Assembly (NCBI RefSeq): GCF_005795905.1
Contig: NZ_VAWE01000001.1
Location: 1,116,001-1,180,000 of the forward strand
Source: Streptomyces marianii
GTDB taxonomy: Bacteria; Actinomycetota; Actinomycetes; Streptomycetales; Streptomycetaceae
Direction: 5' to 3'
DNA length: 64,000 nucleotides
Below the pieces are notes generated by a model. That model saw only the letters and a list, made by a program, of their open reading frames with translations, was not told the origin of the DNA and ran no database searches. This document shows, one piece after another, positions 35,704 to 43,356 of this stretch. A program made the position numbers and the translations under genes. Position 1 is the stretch's first letter, and each line of letters opens with the position of its first letter.

Positions 35704-36231
35704 ATGCGTATACCCCGCCCCGTCCGCGCCACCGCGCTCGTCGCACTTCCGGCGGCACTCCTGGTCGCCTGCTCCTCCGCAGGCAGCGGCCCGCCGGCGA
35801 CCGGCGGAAGCCCAACAGCCGGCGCCGGGGCAGCCCCGGCCACCGCGGAGGCCACCCGGCCACCCGCCTCGACGGCGGCACCCGAGGACGCCACCGCCCC
35901 GTCGGCCGGGTCCACACCACCGCCCGAGAGGGTCCGTGACGCCTTCGCCGGTCTCCAGGCCACGCTGGGCGACGGCTGCACGACGGAGGGGCAGTGCGCG
36001 TACTTCCTCGGCCGTGTGTACGACGAGCTGGAACGGCTCGACCAGGCCATGAAGGCCGACCCCAAGGGCCCCGGCCATTTCCCCGAGCCGATCCAGTGGA
36101 TCGGCGGTCTCCGCTCGACGATCGGCACCGACCGCTCGTACACGAACCTCAAAGCCCACCAGGGCGAGCTCGTGGGGACCCGCGACCGGATCAACACCTG
36201 GATGCAGGACCACCCGGACGACTACCGCTGA
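35704..36231 (+). CDS. Small Ser/Thr/Pro-rich lipoprotein
   Basis: 175 residues. A signal peptide with lipobox LVAC (Cys at residue 23) precedes a 55-residue Ala/Pro/Thr-rich linker and a helical domain (residues 75-175: VRDAFAGLQATLGDGCTTEGQCAYFLGRVYDELERLDQAM, with two Cys that may pair). It should be anchored outside the membrane. GGAG lies before ATG 35704, and a -10-like GATAGGGT 30 bp upstream. Function unknown; divergent from the fatty-acid operon. Confidence 0.82.
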   Translation: MRIPRPVRATALVALPAALLVACSSAGSGPPATGGSPTAGAGAAPATAEATRPPASTAAPEDATAPSAGSTPPPERVRDAFAGLQATLGDGCTTEGQCAYFLGRVYDELERLDQAMKADPKGPGHFPEPIQWIGGLRSTIGTDRSYTNLKAHQGELVGTRDRINTWMQDHPDDYR

Positions 36232-36362
36232 CGCGGCACCCGGCAGGGCCGCGGGGACCGGGCCGTCTCTCGTATTCGGGCCTGGCCGCGGACCGGGGAC
36301 GGGGACGGGTTCCCGGACGTCACATGAGGTGGCGCGGACGGTGGGCCCCGGTTCGCCGGCGC

Positions 36363-36440
36363 CCCCGCGCCCGGCAGGCCCAGGGCAAAGGACCGCACCT
36401 TCTCCCATTTCGCCAGGGCGGTTCCCGGCGGTACGGCCAT
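36363..36440 (-). pseudogene. Remnant of a MmcQ/YjbR-like gene (5' end only)
   Basis: GGGAGGACGG precedes an ATG (36440) and 26 codons reading MAVPPGTALAKWEKVRSFALGLPGAG, like the N-terminus of MmcQ/YjbR proteins (W-x-x-V-R-x-F-A-L-x-L-P-G-A). The rest of the expected ~115 residues is absent; the frame continues in low-complexity sequence. It lies in the 303-bp gap 36232-36534, otherwise without a gene. Confidence 0.45.
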
Positions 36441-36534
36441 CCGTCCTCCCGGTGCGGTGCGCCGTTCGGTCCCGCGCTAGCCTCGGCCGGCGACAAACGG
36501 CGCGGGACAGGACCCACAGCGGGGTGGAGGGCCA

Positions 36535-37725
36535 GTGAACAGGCAGAGCGGGCCGGAGCGGCCGTACGACATCGTGCTCTTCGGCGCGACCGGATTCGTC
36601 GGCACCCTCACCGCGGAGTACCTGGCCGCACACGCGCCCGAGGGCTGCCGCTGGGCCGTGGCCGGCCGCAGCGAGGCGCGGCTGGCGCGGTTGCGTGAAC
36701 GGCTCACCGCGATCAACCCGGCCTGCGCCGGACTGCCGCTCGTCGTCGCGGACGCCGACGACCCGGACTCGCTGCGCGCACTCGCCGAGTCGACACGCGT
36801 GGTGGCGACGACGGTCGGCCCGTACGTCTGGTACGGCGAGCCGCTGGTCGCCGCCTGCGCGGACGCCGGGACCGACTACGCCGACCTCACCGGAGAGCCG
36901 GAGTTCGTCGACTCCGTCTACGTACGGCACGACGCACGGGCCCGTGAGACGGGTGCCCGGCTGGTACACGCCTGCGGCTTCGACTCGGTGCCGCACGATC
37001 TGGGCGTCTACTTCACGGTTCAGCAGCTGCCGCAGGACGTGCCACTGCGCGTCGACGGCTTCGTCCGTGCCGGAGGGATCTTCTCCGGCGGAACGCTCGC
37101 CTCCGCGCTCACGGCGATGGGCCGCCGGCGGCAGGTCGCGCGCGCGGCCCGGGAACGCAGGCTCCATGAGCCGCGGCTCATGGGCCGCCGTGCCAGGGCT
37201 CCGCTCGGGGCACCCCGCTTCAGCAGGGAGACCGGAGCCTGGGCGCTCCCGCTGCCGACGCTCGACCCCGGGATCGTGGCGCGCTCCGCCGCGGGCCTGA
37301 GGCGGTACGGTCCCGACTTCCGCTACCGGCACTACGCCTCGGTCAGGACGCTCCCGATGGCCCTCGGCGCCCCCGTCGCGCTCGGCGCCCTCGCCGCGCT
37401 CGCCCAGGTCGGGCCCGCCCGCGAGTGGCTGATGCACCGTTACGAGCCCGGCCGCGGCCCCAGCGCCGAACGGCGCGAGCGCAGCTGGTTCCGGGTCCGG
37501 TTCGTCGGCGAGGGCGGCGGTCGCCGGGTCTTCACGGAGGTCTCGGGCGGGGACCCCGGCTACGGCGAGACGGCGAAGATGCTCGCGGAGTCGGCGCTCA
37601 GCCTGGCCCTGGACGAACTCCCCGCCACCGCGGGTCAGGTCACCACGGCCGTCGCGGTGGGCGACCCCCTGCTGGCCCGGCTGCGGGCCGCGGGCATCGT
37701 CTTCCGGGTCGCGGACGCGCGCTGA
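36535..37725 (+). CDS. Saccharopine dehydrogenase-like / trans-acting enoyl reductase-like protein
   Basis: 396 residues. The N-terminal Rossmann motif IVLFGATGFVGTLTAEYLA (residues 13-31) is followed by VATTVGPYVWYGEPLVAACADAGTDYADLTGEPEF and HACGFDSVPHDLGVYF, shared with the saccharopine-dehydrogenase-like family that includes mycobacterial trans-acting enoyl reductases for lipid synthesis. The substrate is not evident. GTG 36535 has GGAGG seven bases upstream. It is the last core gene before the accessory island. Confidence 0.88.
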   Translation: MNRQSGPERPYDIVLFGATGFVGTLTAEYLAAHAPEGCRWAVAGRSEARLARLRERLTAINPACAGLPLVVADADDPDSLRALAESTRVVATTVGPYVWYGEPLVAACADAGTDYADLTGEPEFVDSVYVRHDARARETGARLVHACGFDSVPHDLGVYFTVQQLPQDVPLRVDGFVRAGGIFSGGTLASALTAMGRRRQVARAARERRLHEPRLMGRRARAPLGAPRFSRETGAWALPLPTLDPGIVARSAAGLRRYGPDFRYRHYASVRTLPMALGAPVALGALAALAQVGPAREWLMHRYEPGRGPSAERRERSWFRVRFVGEGGGRRVFTEVSGGDPGYGETAKMLAESALSLALDELPATAGQVTTAVAVGDPLLARLRAAGIVFRVADAR

Positions 37726-37789
37726 GCACGGCTGCGTACGATTCCGGCCGCTGCGGACCCCGACGACGGATCGCCCGCGCCGGGAACGT

Positions 37790-37970
37790 CGATCCCCACC
37801 ACCCGGCCCGCGGCAGCGACCCGATCCCGCTGACCGTCCCCGAGATCCGCCGCCTACTCGTCGTCGCGCTCGTCCCGCAGGCCGTGACAGCGGCCAGGCT
37901 CCTGCACTGGTCCCACTGGCGCCGACGCCACCAAGCAACAGCCCGCCGCAGCCACTACCGACAACGGTCA
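37790..37970 (+). pseudogene. IS701-type transposase relic (C-terminus only)
   Basis: The frame reads IPLTVPEIRRLL, then LHWSHWRRRHQATARRSHYRQ, the characteristic C-terminal end of IS701-family transposases. Nothing upstream encodes the catalytic domain, so only the last ~50 residues survive. It marks the left edge of the accessory island. Confidence 0.65.
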
Positions 37971-38034
37971 ACTGACCAACTCAGACCACCGGGAGCGGTG
38001 GCGAAGACATGGAGCGGCGGCGGCCCCTGGTCGC

Positions 38035-38080
38035 CATCAAGGCGGCCCGCCGTGGCGGGCCGTGGCGGGCCGCCTTGATG
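38035..38080. repeat. 17-bp perfect inverted repeat
   Basis: CATCAAGGCGGCCCGCC pairs perfectly with 38064-38080 around a 12-base loop containing a copy of the inner arm. It could be a terminator or an old insertion sequence end. Confidence 0.6.
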
Positions 38081-38279
38081 ACGCCCAGTTCTTCGCGCGG
38101 CAGGGCTCCCGGCACCAGGGCCTGGCCGACGACGTCCGCGGCCAGGCGGAGCTCGCGGAGTGGGAGCGCTTGGCCCAGCTGCCCGCCGCCGCGCCGGCAG
38201 GCACAGTCCACGACCCGGACGCCGACCGCGTTCGCGATACAGGTGCGGGCCCTGCGGACCGGGCATGCCGGGTTCCACG

Positions 38280-38483
38280 ATGCACGTCCTCGAACGCGAA
38301 CGGACTGCCCCCGTCGGTGTCTCCGAGCCCGAGTCCAGCGAACGGTCGGGGTGGCGACGCTGGGTCGTCGAGCGCACCATGTCCTGGCGGACCGGACACC
38401 GCAGACTCGACCACCGCTACGAACGGCACCCTCGCGACCACCCGGCCTTCCCCGACCTCGCCCCAGCTCTTGTTCCGGGTCGC
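38280..38483 (+). pseudogene. IS5-type transposase relic
   Basis: The frame reads GWRRWVVERTMSWRTGHRRLDHRYERHPRDHPAF, matching the C-terminal RRWVVERTFxWLxxxRRLxxRYER motif of IS5-family transposases (the Glu of the DDE triad lies in VVERT). No start or upstream catalytic region is found. It abuts the end of the dioxygenase gene. Confidence 0.65.
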
Positions 38484-38512
38484 GGAGCGCGCCCCGGAGA
38501 GGCAGCGGCCTC

Positions 38513-39361
38513 TCACGCCCACGGCCGTGCCGTGAACAAACCGCGTCGCAGCAGCCGAGGATGCGAGGGGTCATCGCGATAGGCCGTACGACCATGACCG
38601 ACCCGGTCGTTTGCAAAGATCAAAGCTTGGCCCGAGCCGAGGGTGACCTCGGTCCGGAAGGCACTCCCCGGTCGGGCGGCAGCGTCCATGAAGGCGAGCG
38701 CACGCTCGAGGGCGGCTTGGTGGCCAGGCAGAGCGCAATAACCATCCGTGACGGTCCTACTGTACCGAGTCATCAGGTGCCCCGGCTGTTGCTCGGCGAA
38801 GGCGGGCCCAGTCACAGAACGGCTGCCGGACGTGCGCTTGAGTGCATCGTCGTGGGCTAGCTGTTCTGCGGCTTCCGAGTCAGTCCGGCGCAGGGCTGCG
38901 TAGGCGTCGACAAGGTCGACCAGGTAGGTCACGCCGCCCTCCGCCGCAGGGGCGGCACACAGCAAGATGGTGGTCGGGACTTCCCCGAGGTGCTGCAAAG
39001 TACCGTCACAATGCAGGTTCTGTCCGAGAAAGCCGGAGAACGGATGGTCGCTGTCGGGGCGGGCGGATATTTCGCTGACGCCGCTGAATGTGTGGGGGCT
39101 GTTCTTGTAGACCGGCGGGGTGAACGGTGCGCCGAGATTCAGAGCCTCCGCCAGAGTGAAAAGATCGCTCGAGGTAGAGGCAGAGCCGCGAACCTGCACG
39201 ATGGCGTAGCCCTGTTGCTGATAGCCAGACACGACGCGTTGCCTTACGGCGGTACCGCATAGTGCCCAGCTCACGTCCTCAATCGGCGCAGCGGGTTCCA
39301 CAGTGAAATGCGACAGATGAGTATACGGAATACCCGTGACACTTGCATAAATCACAGACAT
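38513..39361 (-). CDS. TauD/TfdA-like Fe(II)/2-oxoglutarate dioxygenase
   Basis: 282 residues. The iron ligands appear as HCD in LGQNLHCDGTL (H-x-D) and the distal His in NDRVGHGRTAYRDD, with the 2-oxoglutarate-binding Arg in RLLRRGLF. This fold hydroxylates or desaturates small substrates such as free amino acids. GGAGG precedes ATG 39361. Codon use is unlike the neighbours (many A/T third positions, for example ATT TAT GCA AGT near the start), which points to recent transfer. It is divergent from the acetoacetate-decarboxylase-like gene. Confidence 0.8.
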   Translation of the reverse strand: MSVIYASVTGIPYTHLSHFTVEPAAPIEDVSWALCGTAVRQRVVSGYQQQGYAIVQVRGSASTSSDLFTLAEALNLGAPFTPPVYKNSPHTFSGVSEISARPDSDHPFSGFLGQNLHCDGTLQHLGEVPTTILLCAAPAAEGGVTYLVDLVDAYAALRRTDSEAAEQLAHDDALKRTSGSRSVTGPAFAEQQPGHLMTRYSRTVTDGYCALPGHQAALERALAFMDAAARPGSAFRTEVTLGSGQALIFANDRVGHGRTAYRDDPSHPRLLRRGLFTARPWA

Positions 39362-40071
39362 GATGGCCCCTCCGTGTCGAGATAGCCCAAATGAGGTGCG
39401 GAGCTCCACAATAAGAGCACAGGAATGGCGAACCTCTCCATCGACCGGTCGAAAGTTCGGAGCAGGCATCCATCCATCAATCGGGCCAGATGCACATCAT
39501 CCGATCGGCCGGTCGTGCATCCACCCAGCGGATGAGACCCGCATCCACGCCGACTTGGACTGGCTCGTCCGAGTTCCCCGAGAGCCCGTGCACGTGCCTC
39601 GTGTCATGGGGGCAACAACCGCTCTCTGGGAGTGTGTCGGTCGTGGCGCCACGGGCTACAGGCGGCAATAATCAAATTGCGGAGCAGTCTGGTTCCGGCC
39701 GCGGCAAGGCGTGTCTGCGAACCTGCAGTTCCTTGGATGGCGTCGTATGCAGTTGGGCGTCGCTGATCTCGTCATGGGCGGGGTACGTGGAGTTGAATTG
39801 TTCCGGACGGGTTGTGGGAGATCGCGGAGCCGCTGACCCCACAGTCGGAGGGGCGGTCGCAGGGTGGCGGGACGTGGGACACGGACTGCCCCTCGTCGTC
39901 GAGGTCTCCGCCTCCGACACACACGACGGCCTCGGGCTGAAGCCAAATGTTGGCGGTCGCCGGGGGCGTCGTGCGCACCGAAGCAACTCCACTGCGAGTC
40001 GAAATCGTTTCCCCCTGCTCACGGCATCTTTTATTCCGCGCGAGTCTATTCTGAGGAAGAGGAGTCGCCTT
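39362..40071. other. Long divergent intergenic region of the island
   Basis: 710 bp of lower GC between two divergent genes. I find no convincing gene. A/T-rich promoter-like stretches occur at both ends, such as TTTTATTC and TCTATTCT about 20-40 bp before the plus-strand start. Its length leaves room for a small RNA or a lost regulator. Confidence 0.4.
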
Positions 40072-40941
40072 GTGACTGCCCACTGGAACCGCCTCCCCCC
40101 TGTTCACACAGATTTCCGGCTGCCATTCCAGATCGGCGCTCTGCACCATATCGGCCTTGACTTCCTGGTCGACCCGGATCCGGTGCGTCGGCGACTTGAG
40201 TCGGAAAACTCCGACCTCGACGTGACCTTGTTCGACAGCAAGGCCTGCATTTCCATGAACTACCAACTGTACTTCGCGCAGTTTGCGGGCGGGGGTAGCC
40301 TGACACAGGAGATCGAACTCAACATCATCGCGCACCCCAAGGCCTCTTCCACATTCCTTCCGGATCTCTGCTATCGACAGTTCGCAGAAGGTCAGGATCA
40401 GACCAAACTGAACGGCTGTTGGCGGATCCAGGTGGTCTGCGACAGCCCGCTCGCCATCAAGGCAGGGAAGGAATTGTTCGGCGAGCCTAAACGCCCGGCA
40501 TGGTTCGAGACGGTTATGCCGTCTCCCAACGCCGCCCCCTCGGGAACGTGGAGGGTCACGTGCAAACGGGCCGGGTTGGAGAACGGGCAGAAAATCGTCC
40601 CAAGTGACAAGACGATGTTCTCCTTCGAGATCGACCTGACAGAGGTCACGCCCATGCCCGTGAGTATGGCCCCGATCACCATGTACGGTCGCAGCCCGAG
40701 CAACGACAACGGAGGCAGAACGATCGCGGCCCCGTTCAACGTGTGTCAGCCCTACCTCTTGTACCCCTTGGCGCCAGAGGACGAGGACAGATACCAGGTG
40801 TCGGTCATCGAACATGAGAGCGGGATCGGCGCTGACCTCGGTTCCCTCGTCGGCGACGCGAAACCGGTGAGTGCGTGGGCGTACCAATCACCACCGGTCG
40901 CTTCACAGCATCGCCCCTACTACGCCCGCACAACCGAATGA
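40072..40941 (+). CDS. Acetoacetate-decarboxylase-like protein
   Basis: 289 residues. The fold signature is spread over the protein: FLVDPDPVRRRL (residues 29-40), the body strand region, and CDSPLAIKAGKELFGEPKRPAWFE, which aligns with the acetoacetate decarboxylase motif A-I-x-x-G-R-E-x-x-x-x-P-K-K around the Schiff-base Lys. The first Lys is kept and the second Lys, which lowers its pKa, is Arg here. Such relatives act as aldolase/dehydratase-type enzymes in natural product pathways. GTG 40072 follows AGGAG at seven bases. Codon use is atypical for the host. Confidence 0.65.
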   Translation: MTAHWNRLPPVHTDFRLPFQIGALHHIGLDFLVDPDPVRRRLESENSDLDVTLFDSKACISMNYQLYFAQFAGGGSLTQEIELNIIAHPKASSTFLPDLCYRQFAEGQDQTKLNGCWRIQVVCDSPLAIKAGKELFGEPKRPAWFETVMPSPNAAPSGTWRVTCKRAGLENGQKIVPSDKTMFSFEIDLTEVTPMPVSMAPITMYGRSPSNDNGGRTIAAPFNVCQPYLLYPLAPEDEDRYQVSVIEHESGIGADLGSLVGDAKPVSAWAYQSPPVASQHRPYYARTTE

Positions 40942-41075
40942 ACCTCGTAGAGCCGATAGCGCATCGTGTCGGGGTCGGTCCGGCGCGGACAGCTCGAATT
41001 CTGCGACGGCGAGGACTACCTGTTCGGAGTGCGTGAAACGCGACAGAGCCGGACCAGGGTGAGACAGGACCTATA

Positions 41076-41113
41076 CAGAAGGGGCGCCCCCTCAGCGAGA
41101 GGCACCCCTTCTG
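41076..41113. terminator. Hairpin, candidate terminator
   Basis: CAGAAGGGG pairs with CCCCTTCTG, with partial inner pairing. It lies 135 bp after the acetoacetate-decarboxylase-like gene and next to a tRNA-arm-like segment on the other strand. Confidence 0.5.
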
Positions 41114-41132
41114 ACCAGCACGTCTGTGACCT

Positions 41133-41149
41133 GCGGGATTCGAGCCCAC
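41133..41149 (-). other. tRNA T-arm-like fragment
   Basis: On the minus strand GTGGG-CTCGAAT-CCCGC can fold as a T stem-loop (one G-U pair), with C in place of the first T of TTCGAAT. No D-arm, anticodon arm or acceptor stem could be assembled around it, so it is at most a decayed tRNA 3' end, such as an old integration site. Confidence 0.25.
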
Positions 41150-41259
41150 GGGTGTCGGCGGACCTGGAAAGCTCCCCGGTGGCGGACTTCAGAACCCCCG
41201 CTGGCGAACACGTGATCTCCCCAGTGATGGACGGCAGGGCTCCCCAGTCTCGTGATCGT

Positions 41260-41410
41260 GGCCCCCGCCGGGTGGTGGCGGTCGCGCAGGCGTCCTGGCG
41301 GGCGGGGAACCGCAGGGTGCTCCGGCCGTGGACGCCGGAGCCGGGACTGTGGCTGTAGCGGGACTGGGGCGAGGGCCCGCGGATCAAGGGCCGGCGGACC
41401 TGGCTGTGTG
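41260..41410 (+). pseudogene. IS21-type (IstA) transposase relic with a stop codon
   Basis: The frame reads RPWTPEPGLWL, then a TAG at 41356-41358, then RDWGEGPRIKGRRTWLC. IS21 IstA proteins have PWTPEPGLWLQWDWGxGPxIxGRxT here, so the stop replaces Gln. The flanks do not continue the protein. Confidence 0.65.
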
Positions 41411-41477
41411 AGGTTCCCCCGAGATGCGGAGGAAGTTGACAGTGGGTCAGATGGAACTCATGAGAGGACCTGTGACC

Positions 41478-41782
41478 ATGGCTGCACCCCGGAAATACTC
41501 GCTCGAGTTGCGTGAGGTGGTGCGGTACGGATGTACCGCACCACCGGGCCGAAGCCGCAGATCAAGAAGCTGGCCGTCGACCTCGGCGTGCACCCCGAGG
41601 CACTGCGCGGCTGGATCCGCCAGGCCGAGGCGGACGCCGGCGAACGCGACGGCCGTCTCACGACCGACGAACGCGCCGAGCTTGCCGCCCTGCGCAAGGA
41701 GAACGCCCAGCTCAAGCGGGCAACCGAAGTCCTGCGGACGGCCTCGGCGATTTTCGCGGCGCAACTCGACCCGACCCGGCCC
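41478..41782 (+). pseudogene. IS3-type OrfA transposase relic with a frameshift
   Basis: ATG 41478 starts MAAPRKYSLELREV, then the frame is lost and resumes as MYRTTGPKPQIKKLAVDLGVHPEALRGWIRQAEADAGE and LAALRKENAQLKRATEVLRTASAIFAAQLDP, the helix-turn-helix and leucine-zipper parts of IS3 OrfA. The break lies at an inverted repeat (GGTGCGGTAC-GGAT-GTACCGCACC). No orfB follows. Confidence 0.75.
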
Positions 41783-41833
41783 AGGTCCGGGTCGAGTTGG
41801 CCTCCTGGCATGCCGGGCTCGGCCTGGACCGTG

Positions 41834-41870
41834 GAGTGGCCGAAGCCACCTGCGGTGGCTTCGGCCACTC
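41834..41870. repeat. 17-bp perfect hairpin
   Basis: GAGTGGCCGAAGCCACC pairs perfectly with 41854-41870 around a TGC loop, directly after the IS3 relic. It may be a terminator that now separates relics, or an old recombination product. Confidence 0.7.
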
Positions 41871-42125
41871 CAGAACGTGCGCTTCTACCGTTCGGGACTG
41901 GCCTGGCTCTGCGGGTCGCGCTTCGCGAAGTCGCCGTCCGTGTGCGGCTCGTACGCCTCTGGTGCCAAGCCGAGCTCGTGGGTGGAGTACTCGCCGAACC
42001 GAATGATCTTCTCGGTGAGGTAGAGGAGACCTCCGCCAGATCATCGGGCTCCACCTTTCAGCCCTGGCCTGAAGCTCGCGCACCGCCTCGGCGATATCAA
42101 GGGTGTTGTGGACACGGCTGGTCAA
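41871..42125 (-). pseudogene. Frameshifted remnant of an unknown actinobacterial protein
   Basis: One minus frame reads SRVHNTLDIAEAVRELQARAERW and an adjacent frame continues GGLLYLTEKIIRFGEYSTHELGLAPEAYEPHTDGDFAKRDPQ, ending at a stop beside the hairpin. Both pieces have real-protein composition and together suggest one gene broken by a frameshift near 42025. I cannot name the family. Confidence 0.45.
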
Positions 42126-42190
42126 GAAGCTCCAGCGGCGTCTGGGCGGCGTGGACGAGATGGTCTTGTCAGTGCGGTCGCCTGGCGAAG

Positions 42191-43321
42191 TCAGCGAACA
42201 CTTACGACCGAGGCGGAGTCGGCAGAGCGGTCGGCGGTGACGAAGTCCGGTCTGCCGTCGCCGTTGAGGTCACCTGCCGCCACCCCGTAGGGGCCTGTAC
42301 CGGTGGGGTAGGAGATCCGTTCAGACCGTCCCCAACGGCTGTGCCGTGCGAGGACGGAGACCGTGTTGCTGTCAAAGTCGCAGGTGATGATTTCCAAGCT
42401 GCCGTCACCGTCCAGGTCTGCGGTGGTCACGCCGGTCGGGTTAATGCCGGTGCGCTTGGTGACGGCGGACCTGAAGGTGCCGTCGCCTCTGTTGAAGAGC
42501 AGGGACACGGTGTTGTCGCCGCGGTTGGCCGTGATGATGTCAGGCTTCTCGCCAGCCCGCAGAGCGACGGCCGTCACAGAGCGGGGCTGGCGCCCGACCC
42601 GGTAGGCGACGCGAGGTTCAAGGACTCCGTGGCCGTTGTTCCTGAGTACGGACACGGTGTTCGTACCGTTGTCAGCGGTGATGACGTCGACTCTGCCGTC
42701 GCCGTTCAGGTCGGCGGCGGCCACGGAGGTCGGATTGACGCCAGTGGCGTAGGCAACAGCGGGCTCGAAGGTCCCGTCCCCCCTGTTGATGAGAACCGAC
42801 ACCGTACTGTCGGCGAAGTTCGAGGTGACGAGATCAGGCCCGTCCACACCGTTCAGGTCGGCGGCGGCCACGGAGGTCGGATTGACGCCAGTGGCGTAGG
42901 CAACAGCGGGCTCGAAGGTCCCGTCCCCCCTGTTGATGAGAACCGACACCGTACTGGCACCGTCGCTGGTAACGACGTCGACTCTGCCGTCGCCGTTCAG
43001 GTCGGCGGCGGCCACGGAGGTCGGATTGACGCCAGTGGCGTAGGCAACAGCGGGCTCGAAGGTCCCGTCCCCCCTGTTGATGAGAACCGACACCGTACTG
43101 TCGGCGAAGTTCGAGGTGACGAGATCAGGCCCGTCCACACCGTTCAGGTCGGCGATGGCTGTGGACAGCGGTCGGGCCCCGACGGAATAGTCACGGTACG
43201 AAGAGGACCCGTACGGTCCGTCGGCCCATGCAGGGCCGCCAACACACAGTACGGTCGCCAGCGTCGTGGCGGAGGCTCGGGTCCATCTCGCTCGGGCGGT
43301 CCGGCTGGTCCAGTCGGCCAT
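42191..43321 (-). CDS. Secreted FG-GAP/VCBS-repeat protein
   Basis: 376 residues. A signal peptide (RASATTLATVLCVGGPAWA) precedes seven or so repeats of about 48 residues, each with calcium-binding DLNGDGRVD or related Asp/Asn motifs, VITADNGTNTVSVLxNxGDGTFEPAVAY. Such repeats fold as a beta-propeller used in adhesion or carbohydrate binding. ATG 43321 is chosen because it directly precedes the signal peptide; a GTG at 43351 is five bases after the upstream stop. It is co-transcribed with the amidase-like gene. The central repeats are nearly identical in DNA, suggesting recent expansion. Confidence 0.8.
   Translation of the reverse strand: MADWTSRTARARWTRASATTLATVLCVGGPAWADGPYGSSSYRDYSVGARPLSTAIADLNGVDGPDLVTSNFADSTVSVLINRGDGTFEPAVAYATGVNPTSVAAADLNGDGRVDVVTSDGASTVSVLINRGDGTFEPAVAYATGVNPTSVAAADLNGVDGPDLVTSNFADSTVSVLINRGDGTFEPAVAYATGVNPTSVAAADLNGDGRVDVITADNGTNTVSVLRNNGHGVLEPRVAYRVGRQPRSVTAVALRAGEKPDIITANRGDNTVSLLFNRGDGTFRSAVTKRTGINPTGVTTADLDGDGSLEIITCDFDSNTVSVLARHSRWGRSERISYPTGTGPYGVAAGDLNGDGRPDFVTADRSADSASVVSVR
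42702..43139. repeat. Near-identical 144/147-bp coding repeats
   Basis: Copies starting at 42702, 42849 and 42993 (a fourth partial one at 43140) are almost identical in DNA over more than 100 bases, within the FG-GAP gene. The periods are multiples of three, so copy-number change keeps the frame. Confidence 0.85.
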
Positions 43322-43356
43322 CGGTCTCGCTCTCTCGTATCGCTCGCCCACCGGGT

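Noticed and set aside
39672..40022. Possible small gene in the island's divergent gap
   Set aside because: Only a low-complexity frame with no homology or start signals could be found.
41100..41230. Functional tRNA or tmRNA gene
   Set aside because: Only a T-arm-like piece could be folded; the remaining arms and acceptor stem are absent.
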